A stretch of 64,000 bases of DNA from Isoperla grammatica (GCA_945910005.1 OX246746.1:13807726-13871725); one strand, 5' to 3'; shown: positions 47,120 to 59,770, counted from the first letter of the stretch. Made by a program: numbers and translations. The notes: generated by a model from the letters alone, not told the origin.

Positions 47120-49191
47120 GTACTACGCGTTTGAAAGCTTTCTGGAGAAAATGGACGTCGGGACATCAGATCGGCTGTCTACAAATATCCTAATATAGTT
47201 TTGATCACTCAGCGAAGTGAACACAACCGTAAAACGTGGCATTTTACACAGAACCCGAATTCATACATTTCCACGGTAAATTGCAGCGTTTAGTGGAGCT
47301 CCCTGATGTATCGAAACGCTTCCGCTTTCCGTGACCGAATGCTATTTACACCACTTTATACTTTTTTTTATGTTCAAACCTTTGATAATTCAAAAATTAG
47401 TAGCTCTACTAAGCTGTTAAAATAATAAAACGAAATATTGTTACCAAAAATGTTACATTGGTTGAGTTGAATAATTCTACACTGGTTTAAAGAGCTAGTG
47501 ATTATTTATTTAAGTGATGTTTTGCAGATACATTTATAAGTAATAACAATAATAAAACTACTGCTTTGATTTCAAATATAAATTGTAAGTGGTGCGATAC
47601 CAGCTTAATTACAATAACAACTAAAGATAAAATCATTGTTTTACATCATGCAATGAACATAAAATAAATTAACACCACAAAAACTACATAGTTATACCAG
47701 AAGATTTACTGCATCATCAATTACGGGTACTCAGCATATTTATAGCACGTTGGTCCTAAAGATCTAATATCTGGGGAAGTAAATTAATTTTAACAAGTTT
47801 TCTGCCTTCTTAGTAGATTAACTCAATCATCTACTTATTAAAATATAGGGTGTCGACTTGTTACTCTAACAGGTTCGGTAACTAATGAGAGCGGTAACTT
47901 ATCCGTGAGTAGGAATTAAAGAAAATCAATAAAAACGCATCAACATAGACTACATTTCGTGTCCTTTAACTTATACCTATATAGGGTTGTGACTAACATA
48001 CTTACGTATGCTTGCTTTAAACAGACAGTGAAATATTTGGAGGGTGCATGGAGGACGACTGAGCGGAAATTCCTCGGGGATATGAGAAACTCTTCGTTTT
48101 TATTTTAATTTCGGAATAACAAAGAGTTCAGGGAAGAATTTTCTTTTATAACTTCTTTTATTATCTTTGACAGTGGTAAATTATATATCGCTATTGAATT
48201 GTGAGCCAACCGCAAAGAGTATAAAACATATCGGAAGACATAATGTGTTGTCGGGTCACCCTCACTAGTGTGCCATGGTAATGCTTTCAAAATAATGTGC
48301 GTCGAGAGAAGTCGAGTGCACGGCCATTCCATCCTTTGAGAGAAAATAGACATACATGTCTATCTTACTGTCCACTAAAAGTTACCTTGAAAGAGCAGAA
48401 TTCGTCTTGACTAACTTTCAGGAGAATATGACCTTGAGCCCTTAACAAGGCAAGTATGGGTTACAGTGGCGCCCATTTTCTTAGTAGACACCAGGTCAAT
48501 CCGCCATTTTCAAGAAGAAACAAAACTCTCAATTCGTAATGTTTAATTCGTTCAAATGTTAAGACTAATTTAAAAACAGTTTCGTTGCCAAATTCGATTT
48601 GATTACTCAGAAAACGATCCGCACATATTTTTTGAGTTGGGTTTCGTCGTACAATTGTTTTTCTGCTGTGAGGTTTTCCTAGTTTAACGGACCACGGTTA
48701 CAACGTTTATCTCTTTCGATGACTTGGAATGAAATGAAACGCAATATTTCAATCACTACGTTTATCAAGCGGACTGGGCTCGCACTTGGCGGTGCGAGCC
48801 GAGTTTAGTGCGCACCGAGTTCGACTAATAAACCCCCCAGCTCGAGCTTTTTTCAGTTCTGTTAAGAAGCCGATCTAGCCCGGTTTAATAGGACTAGAGA
48901 TAGGGTTAATAGGAGGAGTCCGGATTGCAGTATGCTTGCTAAACGGGTCCAGAACTCAATGCGTACTGAAGTCAGTCCAAACCCAGTCCACTCAATAAAC
49001 GCAGTGTATAAAAGCTAGTTTTTTTTCGATTGAACAATCTGAAATCAATGTTGTTTTGTGGGGCTCGTGTATTGTACATTCATTTGAAAGTAAAAAGTGA
49101 TTTTCACGGATCAAAGGCCAAACGTTCATTCTTTTTTTAACTATCGTACTCGTGGTGGAATATGAAAGGCGGGCTTCTGTGTGTAAGAAAC
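47120..49191. other. unassigned DNA with a 9-bp-stem hairpin
   Basis: No gene is recognised. A perfect GC-rich hairpin GGCTCGCAC/GTGCGAGCC with a 6-nt loop lies at 48777-48800. Confidence 0.5.
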
Positions 49192-49481
49192 AATTCAATT
49201 CAATTTCAATTCAATTTTTATTTTATTCTTTTCAAAAAAATAATACAGGTAGAAATAATACAAAATTCAGTAACACTATATAAATGAAAAGAAGCCCACA
49301 TAGGGTCACACCTCGTGTGTGGGCTGAATAATAAATAATGTAAGTTAATAATAATCCAAAAATGACAAAAGTAAGTGTGATACATGAAAAGCAGAACGTA
49401 TATATAATAACTATGGTAGTAATACTAATTCTAAATACAAACAATAATAATAGTGATAATAACAATAAATTAATAATGCAG

Positions 49482-49709
<228 letters not shown>

Positions 49710-49754
49710 GTTATTAAATTACCAATTTTTTGAAGAACGATGACACAGCTTGGG

Positions 49755-51242
49755 TTAGGTTATGTATAATATTTCTCTTAACCACCGGACACCGCATATT
49801 CTAAGCCAATTTTTTATTTCAAACTTGAATCTTGAAAGAGATCTCAATAATTTTATGTTTAATGGAAGTTTGTTATATATTTTAGGAGCTATATAGTCAA
49901 CATGTTGCTGCCCTCTGGTTTTATATCTTTTAGGTACAAATAAAGAGTATGTATCTAAATGCCTCATATTTGATCTCGGGATTTCACGTGCTTTAAATTT
50001 ATCTGGATGTTTGAAGGTATACACCAGCATAATATATATGTACATTTGGGTTAGGTCAAGGACATTCAATGTGGAGAATACTAGTGACGTAGAATACAAT
50101 TTTGGTTTTTTCAAAATTATTTTTAAAATGTTCCGTTGCATCACCCTCAACGGTTCCAACACACTTCTACTAGCCCGACCCCACCCCAGGATGCCATATT
50201 GCATCACTGATTGAGCAATTGCATAATAAATAATAACTAGCAATTGCGTACTAACAATATTTCGTAGTCTATAAAAGATATAAATAATGTTACGCAATTT
50301 TTTAACAGTGTTTTTGACTTGTAATTGCCATTTTAAATTTTGATCAACAGTGATCCCCAAATATTGGGCGTGGGTTGCACGAGAAATGATGTCACAATTA
50401 CAGCATTGTACGTCCACAGAACACTTAGAAGTGTGTAGCATTAATAAGAAATTATCGTAAGGTTCTGTTTTTTTATTAACAGTGAAAGGGACATAAACTG
50501 TTTTAGAAACATTAATTGTAAGCAAATTGTCGTTTAACCATTGATATATTATCTTCATAGCCATATTAGCTAGCTTGTAGACTCTAGACCAACTAGTATC
50601 AATAAACACTACAGCAGTGTCATCCGCGTATGCTATTATACTTGCCCTTATATTTAATTTAAATATATCGTTTATATATATAATAAATAACACTGGTCCT
50701 AGCACGGTGCCTTGTGGCACTCCATAATCAATTTCTTTACTGTCACTAATGGCACTGCCTATCTTAACAACGAGATTTCGGTAACTTAAATAACTCTTGA
50801 AAAAATCCAACGCCACACCACGCACACCTATATTTACCAATTTATTTAACAGAGTAGGATGATGTACCGTATCAAAAGCTTTCGCTAAATCTAAGAATAC
50901 TCCTAAAACTTTTTTATTTGAATCTATAGAAGTGTATATTTGGCTTGTTAGTTCGTGTATGGCATCGTCTGTACCCCGTCTTGGCCTGAATCCAAACTGC
51001 TTATCAGATAACAATTTATTGTTTTCTATAAAGTTAAGCAATCTAGTTTTAATACACTTTTCTAAGATTTTTGATAAGTGGGGTAAGACAGAGATTGGCC
51101 TATAGTTTTCCAAGAGACATTTTTCTTTACCTTTGTGAACCGGAGTAACTATTGATGTCTTAAAACAATTTGGAAAACAGCCTGACGTAATGCATAAATT
51201 GAAAATATAAGTTAGAGGGTGCGCAATTGAAAATTTTGACAT
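49755..51242 (-). CDS. LINE ORF2, C-terminal part: reverse transcriptase
   Basis: The frame continues ORF2 directly after the TAG at 51254-51252. From the ATG at 51242 (3 codons after the stop) there are 495 residues. RT motifs are intact: NYRPISVLPHLSKILEK (46-62), GFRPRRGTDDA (84-94), motif A VFLDLAKAFDTV (115-126, D118), motif B YGVPQGTVLGPVLF (173-186) and motif C YADD (205-208). The region after the palm (YGILGWGRAS, then LKIILKKPKLYSTSLVF and a C-terminal APKIYNKLP) is typical of the Jockey/CR1 group. There is no RNase H. Catalytic residues look complete, so only the upstream TAG, if not read through, would prevent production of the full protein. Confidence 0.9.
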   Translation of the reverse strand: MSKFSIAHPLTYIFNLCITSGCFPNCFKTSIVTPVHKGKEKCLLENYRPISVLPHLSKILEKCIKTRLLNFIENNKLLSDKQFGFRPRRGTDDAIHELTSQIYTSIDSNKKVLGVFLDLAKAFDTVHHPTLLNKLVNIGVRGVALDFFKSYLSYRNLVVKIGSAISDSKEIDYGVPQGTVLGPVLFIIYINDIFKLNIRASIIAYADDTAVVFIDTSWSRVYKLANMAMKIIYQWLNDNLLTINVSKTVYVPFTVNKKTEPYDNFLLMLHTSKCSVDVQCCNCDIISRATHAQYLGITVDQNLKWQLQVKNTVKKLRNIIYIFYRLRNIVSTQLLVIIYYAIAQSVMQYGILGWGRASRSVLEPLRVMQRNILKIILKKPKLYSTSLVFSTLNVLDLTQMYIYIMLVYTFKHPDKFKAREIPRSNMRHLDTYSLFVPKRYKTRGQQHVDYIAPKIYNKLPLNIKLLRSLSRFKFEIKNWLRICGVRWLREILYIT

Positions 51243-51251
51243 TTTAATTAC

Positions 51252-52799
51252 CTATGCATCTATGCCGTCAATTCCGTTTGCAGAGTTATCCTTAAGTTCC
51301 ATAACATATTCCAAAACCTCCTTGTAAGTGATGGGAGTAAAAAAAATAGATTTTGACACTGGTTGGCTGTCTACCCTATTACTTCGATTGTTAGCTTGGT
51401 TACCGGTAATTTTGTTGGCAAGTGTTCTACCTACTTTTGAGAAATAATTTGCAAAATGATTGGCCACTAATTTAGGGTGAGTCGAGGTGTTACATGTGTT
51501 GCCATTTACAGTGACGCTATGTATAGCCTCTGCGCGTTTATTTCTGAAACCTACTATATCGTTCATAGTATCCCATATTTTTTTAGTATTTCCACTTGAA
51601 TCACTTATAAGTTTTGCATAATATTCGTTTTTTGTTTTATCGATAAGATTACTTAGAAAATTTCTATACATTCTATATTTCTGTTTTAATGAACATAGTT
51701 CCGGTATAACAGCAGATTCTGGTTGTTTATTCAACTTCCCTTCCAGTCTTTTTATTTGCGAGTGTAACTGATCTCGCCTTCTTATTGAGACAATGAGCCC
51801 TTTGGTTATCCATGGTTTTAACTTTTTATATTTGGCATTATTTCTACAACTAAATGTCTCTGTGCAATTCTCTACGTGTTTTTTAAGTGTTTTAAGAAAA
51901 GACTCCATGGCTGAGTTACAATTGGTTTCATTTAGAACACTCTCCCACATCTCAGATTCCATCACTTGTGAGAATTTAGCCGCGTTAAGAGCACTTTTAG
52001 TATAAGAAAAGTTATGAAGTTGGGTTGCAACATTTTTGTTTCTATTGCTTGAAGACACACATAAAACGATGGGATAGTGGTCTGTTAAGGCTGTTTTAAG
52101 AATCCCCGGGACAATTTCCTCAAAATTATCAGAGTTTATAAAAATATGGTCTATACATGATCTTGAATTTCCTGAAACACGGGTCGCTAAATTTATACAA
52201 GGTATATAGCCACGCAACAGCAACATGTTAACATAATCATCTTGTATTACTTTCTTATCACTTATTAAATCAATATTAGTATCGCCCATAATAATCTTAT
52301 GTGAAGCTGGCGGTATATGTTCTAGTGCGGATTCAAGTTCATCAATAAATTTGTTTACTTTAGTAGATGGTGATCTGTAAGTTGCTAAGATGAAGTATCT
52401 TTCAAGATTCAATGTGAAATCAATGTAGGCAGAATTAGAAGATGTGATCAAAGTATCGTTAGTACACTTTGCGTCTTTAATTGTATTATAATTAATCATG
52501 ATTGCAATACCATCTGCCATTGAATTCTTATTATTAAATAAAAAAAGAGAATAGCCAGGTAAATCAAAGTGTTCGTCATGAGTCAAATGTGTTTCAGTCA
52601 GTACAATTACATCAAATTTAAATTGAAGTTGATTTAGTATAACCACAAGCTGGTCAAAGTTCTTCCTTATACCCCTAATATTGACATGTATTGTCTTGAA
52701 CCCAGTTTTATTACCATACACACACTGTAGGTCATGCACGTCATCTAACTCAAGAGTATTAAATATATCATTTGACAGTGACGTGTCCGACAAATCCAT
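51252..52799 (-). CDS. LINE ORF2, N-terminal part: APE-type endonuclease and linker, ending at an in-frame TAG
   Basis: 515 codons, from an ATG at 52799 to a TAG at 51254-51252. The apurinic-like endonuclease fold (about 36-250) shows HVNIRG (N40), LTETH (E69), ATYRSPS (139-145), GDTNID (D173, N175), CIDHIF (D217, H218) and TDHYP (D240, H241): the expected active-site series, with GDTN in place of the usual GDFN. A linker with KPWITKGLIVSIRRRDQL (328-345) follows, then SANGIDGIDA, the RT N-terminal motif, where the stop falls. The downstream frame is the same, so this is a single nonsense change in one ~1010-residue protein rather than a frameshift. Programmed readthrough cannot be excluded but no recoding signal is evident. 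Confidence 0.9.
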   Translation of the reverse strand: MDLSDTSLSNDIFNTLELDDVHDLQCVYGNKTGFKTIHVNIRGIRKNFDQLVVILNQLQFKFDVIVLTETHLTHDEHFDLPGYSLFLFNNKNSMADGIAIMINYNTIKDAKCTNDTLITSSNSAYIDFTLNLERYFILATYRSPSTKVNKFIDELESALEHIPPASHKIIMGDTNIDLISDKKVIQDDYVNMLLLRGYIPCINLATRVSGNSRSCIDHIFINSDNFEEIVPGILKTALTDHYPIVLCVSSSNRNKNVATQLHNFSYTKSALNAAKFSQVMESEMWESVLNETNCNSAMESFLKTLKKHVENCTETFSCRNNAKYKKLKPWITKGLIVSIRRRDQLHSQIKRLEGKLNKQPESAVIPELCSLKQKYRMYRNFLSNLIDKTKNEYYAKLISDSSGNTKKIWDTMNDIVGFRNKRAEAIHSVTVNGNTCNTSTHPKLVANHFANYFSKVGRTLANKITGNQANNRSNRVDSQPVSKSIFFTPITYKEVLEYVMELKDNSANGIDGIDA

Positions 52800-52914
52800 G
52801 TTAAATTGATAACGTTTCGCAGACAGTGAAACAATAACACAGGGATTACGAACACAATATTTATATACAAAATAACCACACTCAACAAGTCAATATTTGT
52901 GTATCCACTAACGT

Positions 52915-53766
52915 CTATGAGGGAATATCACTGGGCTTCGTGACTCGTATCACTGGCGAGTTCTCATCCTTACGTAAGAAGACCCGCCCTCCCTTAGACC
53001 ACACAAACCGATATCCAATTTGGCGCTTAGCATTCCTTGCCAACCAAAACAAATTCTTATTAGCAAAAGTCAAATGTTCATTGATGTAAACGCTATTATT
53101 TGAGTTGAAGCCAAGTTCCTTTGCAAGCAAATTTTTCTTGTTCTTCATCCCGCGAAGAATATCGTCCTTCGTTTGACGACTGTAGAACTTCGCCACAATG
53201 GCGGGTGGCTTGGGGGATTGTGTTTCTCGTTTTTTCAGTCGATGGCAGTATTCAATGTAATCGGGACTGAATTTGATACCTAGTGTTTCCGTAATTTTAC
53301 CAACAATACTGTATGTATTTTCATCTTTTAGTTCCGGAACCCCTTCAAACACTAGGTTATAATTTAACGAATACTGTTCCAAATCATTTACTTTCTTACT
53401 AAGGTCTTCATTTTGAGTTTTGAGTTCTCGATTTTCTTCCTTACACTTAGTTAGCTCGGCATATAACGTGTCTAATTTACTGGTTTGTAGTTTGTTCTCT
53501 TTAAGAATGTCAGCATGGGTCGCTGTTTGCTGGGTAATTGCTCGAAGAATGTCTTGTAGACAATCTGCCATTACCCGAACGGCCCCACCCAAGGCCTCGT
53601 AACCGGCACTAAGGTTTGTTGGTACACCCTCTCCAACATCCCCAAGCTTAGCCAAGCTTTGCGAGATTGTGTCGAAGTCAAAGTTAAAGTCTTTCTCTAT
53701 AGTTGGAGAGTCTTTAGGTGTAACATCCACCTTCTGCTTATTACTCCTTACCTTAGGAGGCGCCAT
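52915..53766 (-). CDS. LINE ORF1: coiled-coil nucleic-acid-binding protein
   Basis: I favour the ATG at 53766 (AAACATGGCG, a good context), which starts MAPPKVRSNKQK and gives 283 residues. An upstream ATG at 53892 would add 42 residues with a less convincing composition. The order is a short basic N terminus, an acidic segment, a long heptad-type coiled coil (about 120-150 of the short form, ELTKCKEENRELKTQNEDLS), then a fold beginning YNLVFEGVPE with HRLKK and a basic C terminus (LFWLARNAKRQ, YRFVWSKGGRVFLRKD). This resembles ORF1 proteins of animal LINEs that package the RNA. It lies 115 bp upstream of ORF2 and has no internal stop. Confidence 0.85.
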   Translation of the reverse strand: MAPPKVRSNKQKVDVTPKDSPTIEKDFNFDFDTISQSLAKLGDVGEGVPTNLSAGYEALGGAVRVMADCLQDILRAITQQTATHADILKENKLQTSKLDTLYAELTKCKEENRELKTQNEDLSKKVNDLEQYSLNYNLVFEGVPELKDENTYSIVGKITETLGIKFSPDYIEYCHRLKKRETQSPKPPAIVAKFYSRQTKDDILRGMKNKKNLLAKELGFNSNNSVYINEHLTFANKNLFWLARNAKRQIGYRFVWSKGGRVFLRKDENSPVIRVTKPSDIPS

Positions 53767-54035
53767 GTTTCCCCAGCTGTAGCCTGACGGATGTATGGAT
53801 GACGTATTAGGCCTATTGACGTGACTGGCCTGCACTGCACTGCGGCGCAAGGTCTTGATAACAAATATTGCCGTAATACACACTGTCTTCAAATAATTTT
53901 ATAAATACGTATTGCTCACACGCATGCGTATACTAATACACTTCAATTATACATCAATCCATATAACTAACCCGAACTCAATTAATAAAATCGCCAAATA
54001 ATACGGAGCGCACTAGACTCACTCGCACAGTACTT

Positions 54036-54046
54036 CCGCCATCTTG
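54036..54046 (-). promoter_or_regulatory. YY1-like motif at the LINE 5' end
   Basis: CAAGATGGCGG on the minus strand, 8-18 bp from the inferred 5' end of the LINE. The same motif near the start of mammalian L1 positions transcription start; the role here is inferred. Confidence 0.5.
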
Positions 54047-54059
54047 AATTCATCGAAAC

Positions 54060-57000
54060 GAAATGTAAACTCGAACTAAAGCTTTAGAAAAAACTGTCTG
54101 TTAGTGGGGACAAAGAAACTCAGCCTTGAAGTCAATTGAACATTCTCTGATGGGTTTAGAAACATGCGTTGTAAAGTGTAAAAGCAAACAAAGATATTGG
54201 CGTTACTAAGAAAGTACTCAAAATGTGTTGGCGTGATCTTTGTCTTTCATTGAAATATTTATTCATGTTCTTCTTTTCGGTGAAAACACACTTAGAGAGC
54301 TGAATAATAGCGGATAATATCAAAGCTTAATTTCATTTTATTGATTTCACGTTATAAAGAGGTGCTGTGCTGTATCCATTCCGGGCAATATTTACTGGAT
54401 CGTACTGTAAAAAAAGTTACATGATCGCTTTCTCCCGCTTTCGACCCAAAGCGCTCGGATTCAAAAGGGGATAATTACAGAAAAAGGCTCTATCGGGCTT
54501 CGATGAGTGAAACTTCCGAGTTCACGGACGAGTAGTTCTAAATTTCCCTACTCTATGACACAATACAGTTACGAGCTAATATCCTTTCTGTGCATACTCA
54601 ATAATGGGGACCTTTTGTACTTTTTCTTGAACATTATACGTTGAAGCGAGCACTGAACAGTCTTCGATACGTTTTCATGATTCAAAATACCTATATGATC
54701 TCATAAAACTGTGTATTATACTTGCAACTATGTAAAATTGCAAATGTTGTTTCCTCCTCTAAAGCTAAGGAAAGTACATTTTTATGAGTGTACCAGTTAG
54801 TTTTACTTTGAACGCATTTTGTTCTTATGAAAAACCACTTGTTATAAAAAAAAAATTAAAAAACTCGAGAAAGTGAGCACCCCTAATGACTTTATGCGCT
54901 TTGAGCAATTTATCTTTTTAATTGCGTCTTAGTTATGGTAATCGCCGAATATACCTTATTTTGAAATATGCCCACGTTTCTTTTTAGCTACTTTAGTTAT
55001 TCGGCTTACATTCTACTTAACCCTTTGTTCTATCCGGTAAATTATCCCCGTAGTAACTAGTGTCATGCTTATAAGACATTACGACAAAGGGAATGATGGG
55101 ATTGCGTCCTACTAACAGCCGTAGGACATTCCTACCCACTATCCAAACAATCTAAACCAATAATTATACCTTTTAAATCAAGGCTTCGCGGCCGGCTTGC
55201 AAATAACTGCAGATCTATTAGTTGATAAACCCTCGGTGACAGGTTGCGCCCGTCAAGACATCGCTTTTAGGGATGAACAAAATACTAACGCTGGAAAAAA
55301 CATGTCTACTCACTTCTCGGGGGAAAAAAATGTATAAGATCGACGCAAACATTTCGGTCGATCGATCTGGTTAATTTTTAGAGCGAGTACGACTATACAG
55401 AGGGTCCGTGGCTTAGTTGAGCACAAGAAAATCAGTCGGTCTTTCGTCGATCTTGACATTTCACCAACGCTGTACACCCCCACTACCTGGCTAGCACAAT
55501 CATGAGTCGAAATCCTCGAATCCATTACCCCGGAACGGAAGATATAATTGCAGTTCAACAACGCGCACATTTTTTGGAAACAGAACATTTAGTCAAATAA
55601 TAGGTGTCCACACAACAAACAAACAATTACATTTGATTACTTTTTGACAGTTCAGACTCAACAATTTTAAGAAAACTGAGGGTTGCACGGAAAGCTCCTT
55701 CCTGGGCTATCGTGAACACCGCTTAAAACCACAAACGTGTACATATAAAACACATTATACACTAAAAGTCTCACATCAAAACATCAGAACACACCACGGT
55801 AGCGACCTGACATATGGACGTGCGACTGTCTGGAATACGGAACTGTATGTGCTTTAAAAGTACCGGAACATCAAACAGCAACATTAAACTTATAACGAGT
55901 TAAAAAATATAGTCACTGTGGTCGCATACTATATAATATTACAGATTTCAACACGTCCATCCCCAAAACTCTCTTCACCTTTAGAAAACGAAAAATGGCA
56001 AACGGCTTATGAGCCATCTTGGCTACCTTACAAGCTGAGCGGCTCTAGCTAAAAGCCATGTCTTCCCTAATGGTCTTGGGCCCCAAGGTTTCAAGAGCGC
56101 CACCTACTTTTCACAGCTATCGTCCGAAGTCATCGTCAAACAATCATAGGGTCTACCTTTAAAAAATGATAACTTTTCTCTGGTTTCGCAAATTCTTTGT
56201 GAAAAACGAGACGATTCAAAAATATAATCGGAGGTGAAACAAATGCTGGGGCTTCGCCCCAGACCCCGAAAAATTCTCACCACCTGCTTGCTTAATTATT
56301 GTTGTACATTCAATTTTCATATGTGGCCACCCAGTGCTCGAAGTGGAAATAAAAAGGTGGGGGAACGGTGAATACTAGAGTAATAGAGCTATTTCTACAA
56401 GAACTATTACCACTGCACACGTAACGGGTGAGGATGTGGGGGGGGGGGGGAGAGATCGGTAATCATACTCAAGTAATGTATAGCAAAATACGAACACTGT
56501 ATTGACATGTTCCATTTTTACTTATGGAATTGTAATATCAAACTAATAAATAAACTGTGCTGTCTGCACACGCCACTCATTATCCGGTACTGTGGCGTAA
56601 CTTCTAAAAAAATTAATATTCCAGTAACTCAAAAGTTCTTTCTTCATTTGAAAGCTGTAACTTTGTAAGTGATTTTTAAACACAACTTAACTTTCCCTTT
56701 TTTGGGGGAACTTACTCAACACTGTGATAAGTTTTACCAAGAGAGTACGCATGAATTGCACCCTCCTGCTGAATGTGTTGATTCTGTCAGGAGTCGTGCA
56801 AAACTAGGCTTACTCTTTTTCATGAGGCCGTTCCTTATAAACCTGTCACAGCTGACGCATGGAGCTGGTAAACACAGGGCACTGCGGTCCGCTTTGAGTG
56901 GCGTATCAGTTGCATAATCCTGTGTAATCACAGGAAAATAATCAGTTGAAAGGTTCCATGAAACTCATGACAGGCCGCCATCGCCATCGCTATGGTAGGG

Positions 57001-57240
57001 TCGCTGTGATTGGCTGCTTTATAGGTAATGCATTGAATTGTAAAACCAAAGCCGGCGAAGGGAGTCCTTCCACGTAGTGACCTGTGTGTGTATAGGGGAA
57101 GGTCCCGACTTTTGGTAACTGTGTGTCACCGAATCGACTGTCACTGGAGATTTTAGACATGACTGATATGTACAACTTTCAACCAAGAAGGCGACGGCTA
57201 AGTATAGCCCTTTCAGATTAGTTAATGGCAGTGTGTTATA
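54060..57240. other. unassigned DNA
   Basis: No gene is recognised. A 7-bp-stem hairpin CTGGGGC/GCCCCAG with loop TTC lies at 56246-56262, and a run of 13 G at 56438-56450. A minus-strand frame ending at a GAAGTGAGTAG donor-like site near 55310 has no other support. Confidence 0.4.
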
Positions 57241-57395
57241 GTCGTCGTACAACAACTTCGGTAATGCTTCCGTCACGGGTGGGTGAGCGGCAGCCAACCA
57301 GCGGCCGTGGCTAATTCAAATACCTGCTCGGGTTGGCCGAAACCGTAAACACGCCGACGATTACGAAAGCATTACCCAAGTTGTTGTACAGCGAC
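57241..57395. mobile_element. 155-bp TIR element
   Basis: GTCGTCGTACAACAACTTCG (57241-57260) followed by GTAATGCTTCCG is mirrored at about 57364-57395, giving a ~30-bp imperfect terminal inverted repeat around a GC-rich core. Confidence 0.65.
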
Positions 57396-57479
57396 TTTAG
57401 TTATATTGGAACCAAGTATAGATAAGGATAATTTTCTTGAGTTGCATAACTATAGATTCCTAATACAGCAGACGTGGCT

Positions 57480-57625
57480 GGTGAGGCCTTGCGTGTGCAC
57501 TTCACTAAGCGCAAGACTGCCTAATTTACGAATGTGTGACAGAACGTCAGAAATCTTTTGATTTTCATTGAAGCATCGTGCAGTTAAGGAGCAGCGGCCT
57601 GTATACGGATCTGAGGTTAGTATGA
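57480..57625 (+). repeat. MITE family F2 fragment
   Basis: Shares in order GTGTGCACT-CACTAAG, AATGTGTGACAGAACG, TTCATTGAA and a GATCTGAGGT end with the interior of 46496-46781. Terminal repeats are missing or diverged. Confidence 0.5.
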
Positions 57626-58475
57626 GACCCGTTACATTGGGCCTGGTAAAGTTACAATAATTATATAAGTATGAATGTAGCAATGTTATTAAAATGCAGT
57701 TGGGTGTGGCCGAGCTTATTATGGAACATTTTCTATTTTGTTTTGGGTTGGGTTGAACATAATGTGATCTATGAGAAAGTTACAATGCGCGTGATATTAT
57801 TCAAGATTGGTTTACATGTTTGAAATTGTGAGTAGCTGTTGTCGAAATCTTACGCAAGCGGTTTTAGTTTTCTTCTTTTCTTTGTGAAGAATACGACATT
57901 CCCGATTTAATGAGCTGATAAAGTTGTTCAATGCGGCATTGAACAAACGATTCCCAATAGTGTAGCTATAAGTTTTTGCCCCCTTAACTTTATAAAATAA
58001 GCTAATTAATGTTTTAATCACTTTTATTAATTATCTCGTTTTGATAACTTTCTTCGGAAAATGAAGCAGCTTTCGAAGCGATTGGCAATATAATTCAATT
58101 TTGTGGAAGTTTGGAAATTGTCATTAGCTACCGTGTCTATCACGATGTGTTTCTTCAAACGTACAGAAAATGTCAACAACAATGTTTTACATCAGCACCT
58201 TTATAGAGTCGCCTCGTACAACAGGAAGACCCGTCTCGGAATAATTCTACCTCGCACGTACAACGCGACCTTCTTATTTTCGAGTCGGAAAGCAGAACGC
58301 GCGGATTCCAGTTGTGATTGGTTTTTATTTTCCAACGGGAGCCTAAATGATATTTCGTTCTTCGGCAAATAGGGCTTGGAACGCACCCATCTGGACTCCT
58401 CGGATACATTTGAGTATTCATCAATAACAATTTCTTAACGTTTCTTCTTATAATTGTTTGAAAAGCAAAATCCCA

Positions 58476-58729
58476 GAGCCCGGATTCATAAGAGGTTCTA
58501 AGATTTTTTCTCGTCTTAACTCTAAGGCCGGCCTAACTTTGAACCTCTTGTAAAACCAGACTCAGGTCACGTGAAGAAGTTACTTATTCCAGGTGGGAAC
58601 AAGGACACAATGACCATACCGATAAGATGTTTTAAAATCTGTTCTAAGATATTTTTCTGGATTCACAAGAGATTCAAAGTTAGGTCGGTCTTGGAGATAA
58701 GACCAAAAACTCTTGTGAATCCGGGCCCA
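58476..58729. mobile_element. foldback/TIR element, ~254 bp
   Basis: GAGCCCGGATTCATAAGAGG at the left is mirrored by CTCTTGTGAATCCGGGCCC at the right. Inside, CCGGCCTAACTTTGAACCTC and GATTCAAAGTTAGGTCGG form a second inverted pair. A plus frame of about 118 codons (58571-58927) overlaps its right half and is therefore unlikely to be a gene. Confidence 0.65.
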
Positions 58730-59715
58730 GGGAGTGAAGATTTTGGTGTTGTTAAAGGGAAAGAAAAGTCGGTCATGAGAGATGCAATCAATGAGACTAA
58801 AGAGTTTGTTGCTTCCAGGTGTCCGTCATCACCAGACGATATGGCACATGTTCCGCTCTCAGGGCTAAATAATACTTGCCAGTCTAGTTCTAATGCAGCA
58901 TTTACTACGCAAACCTTGCAGATTTGAAAACGTTTTGACTTGAGTCAAACCAAATCCGAGGTCTGAATCATAAACGTTTTCACAACCGGTTTTAGTTCTT
59001 AGATTTATCTACAGGTAGCGCTAAACTCGACACATCGCAGCTAGAATATCTGGAGAAAACACCTGCTTGAACAGAAAGTCACATGTTTGGATGATAGAAA
59101 AACCTGTCATATAGATTTAACAAAATTAAATCTATGAAGTTAGTCCAGAACTAGATTATTTTAAGTTTTTTAGTGTCATATTTCAATTTTCATATTTTCA
59201 AAATGTTTCACAATATATCAAGAGTTTTATCTTGCATAAATTGTATTTGAAACACCCAACATTTAAGTATCTATATTATCTAGTATTTCAAATCCTTTAA
59301 TTGTGCCCATGTCTGGCTGCTACTAAGTAAGGGTACCAGTTCTGGCATACTGTTCTGTTGTAACCGGGCAGCAAAGATATAGTCTTTGTGTTAGTTGGCC
59401 TCATGGGGTAGAAATCTTGCCAAGTTTCGTAAATAAATAATTGCTCATTTTATGAAGATTGAGTTCTTCAACGAGGAAGTGAGATTGACCTAAAAACGGC
59501 CGACAAGTTTGCAGTGAAGCTTGCAGATCCAGAACACTGCATTTTTACAACACAAATCAACTTGGACTGAAATAATAGAAGTGATCGACGACCAAATACA
59601 AATATTTGGCTTTCTATTTCGTTCGTTTGTAATGTAAAATCGATCGAAAATTGATCGAATCGAAAATTATTGTTTGATTGGATAAAAAATGTTATGGTAC
59701 CGGTATTGGCGTATA

Positions 59716-59770
59716 TTTAAACGGTGATTTTGAAGCCATCATAGCAACGCAATCCACATAATAAATTGTA
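59716..59770 (+). repeat. SINE family A fragment
   Basis: AAACGGTGATTTTGAAGCC followed by ATAGCAACGCA and AATAAATT matches about 1183-1235 in family A. Confidence 0.5.

Noticed and set aside
57019..57297. Minus-strand open frame of about 90 codons
   Set aside because: It has no clear ATG start and begins within the TIR element at 57241; no recognisable domain.
58571..58927. 118-codon plus-strand frame
   Set aside because: About half lies inside the right arm of the foldback element at 58476-58729; no domain or codon signal is visible.
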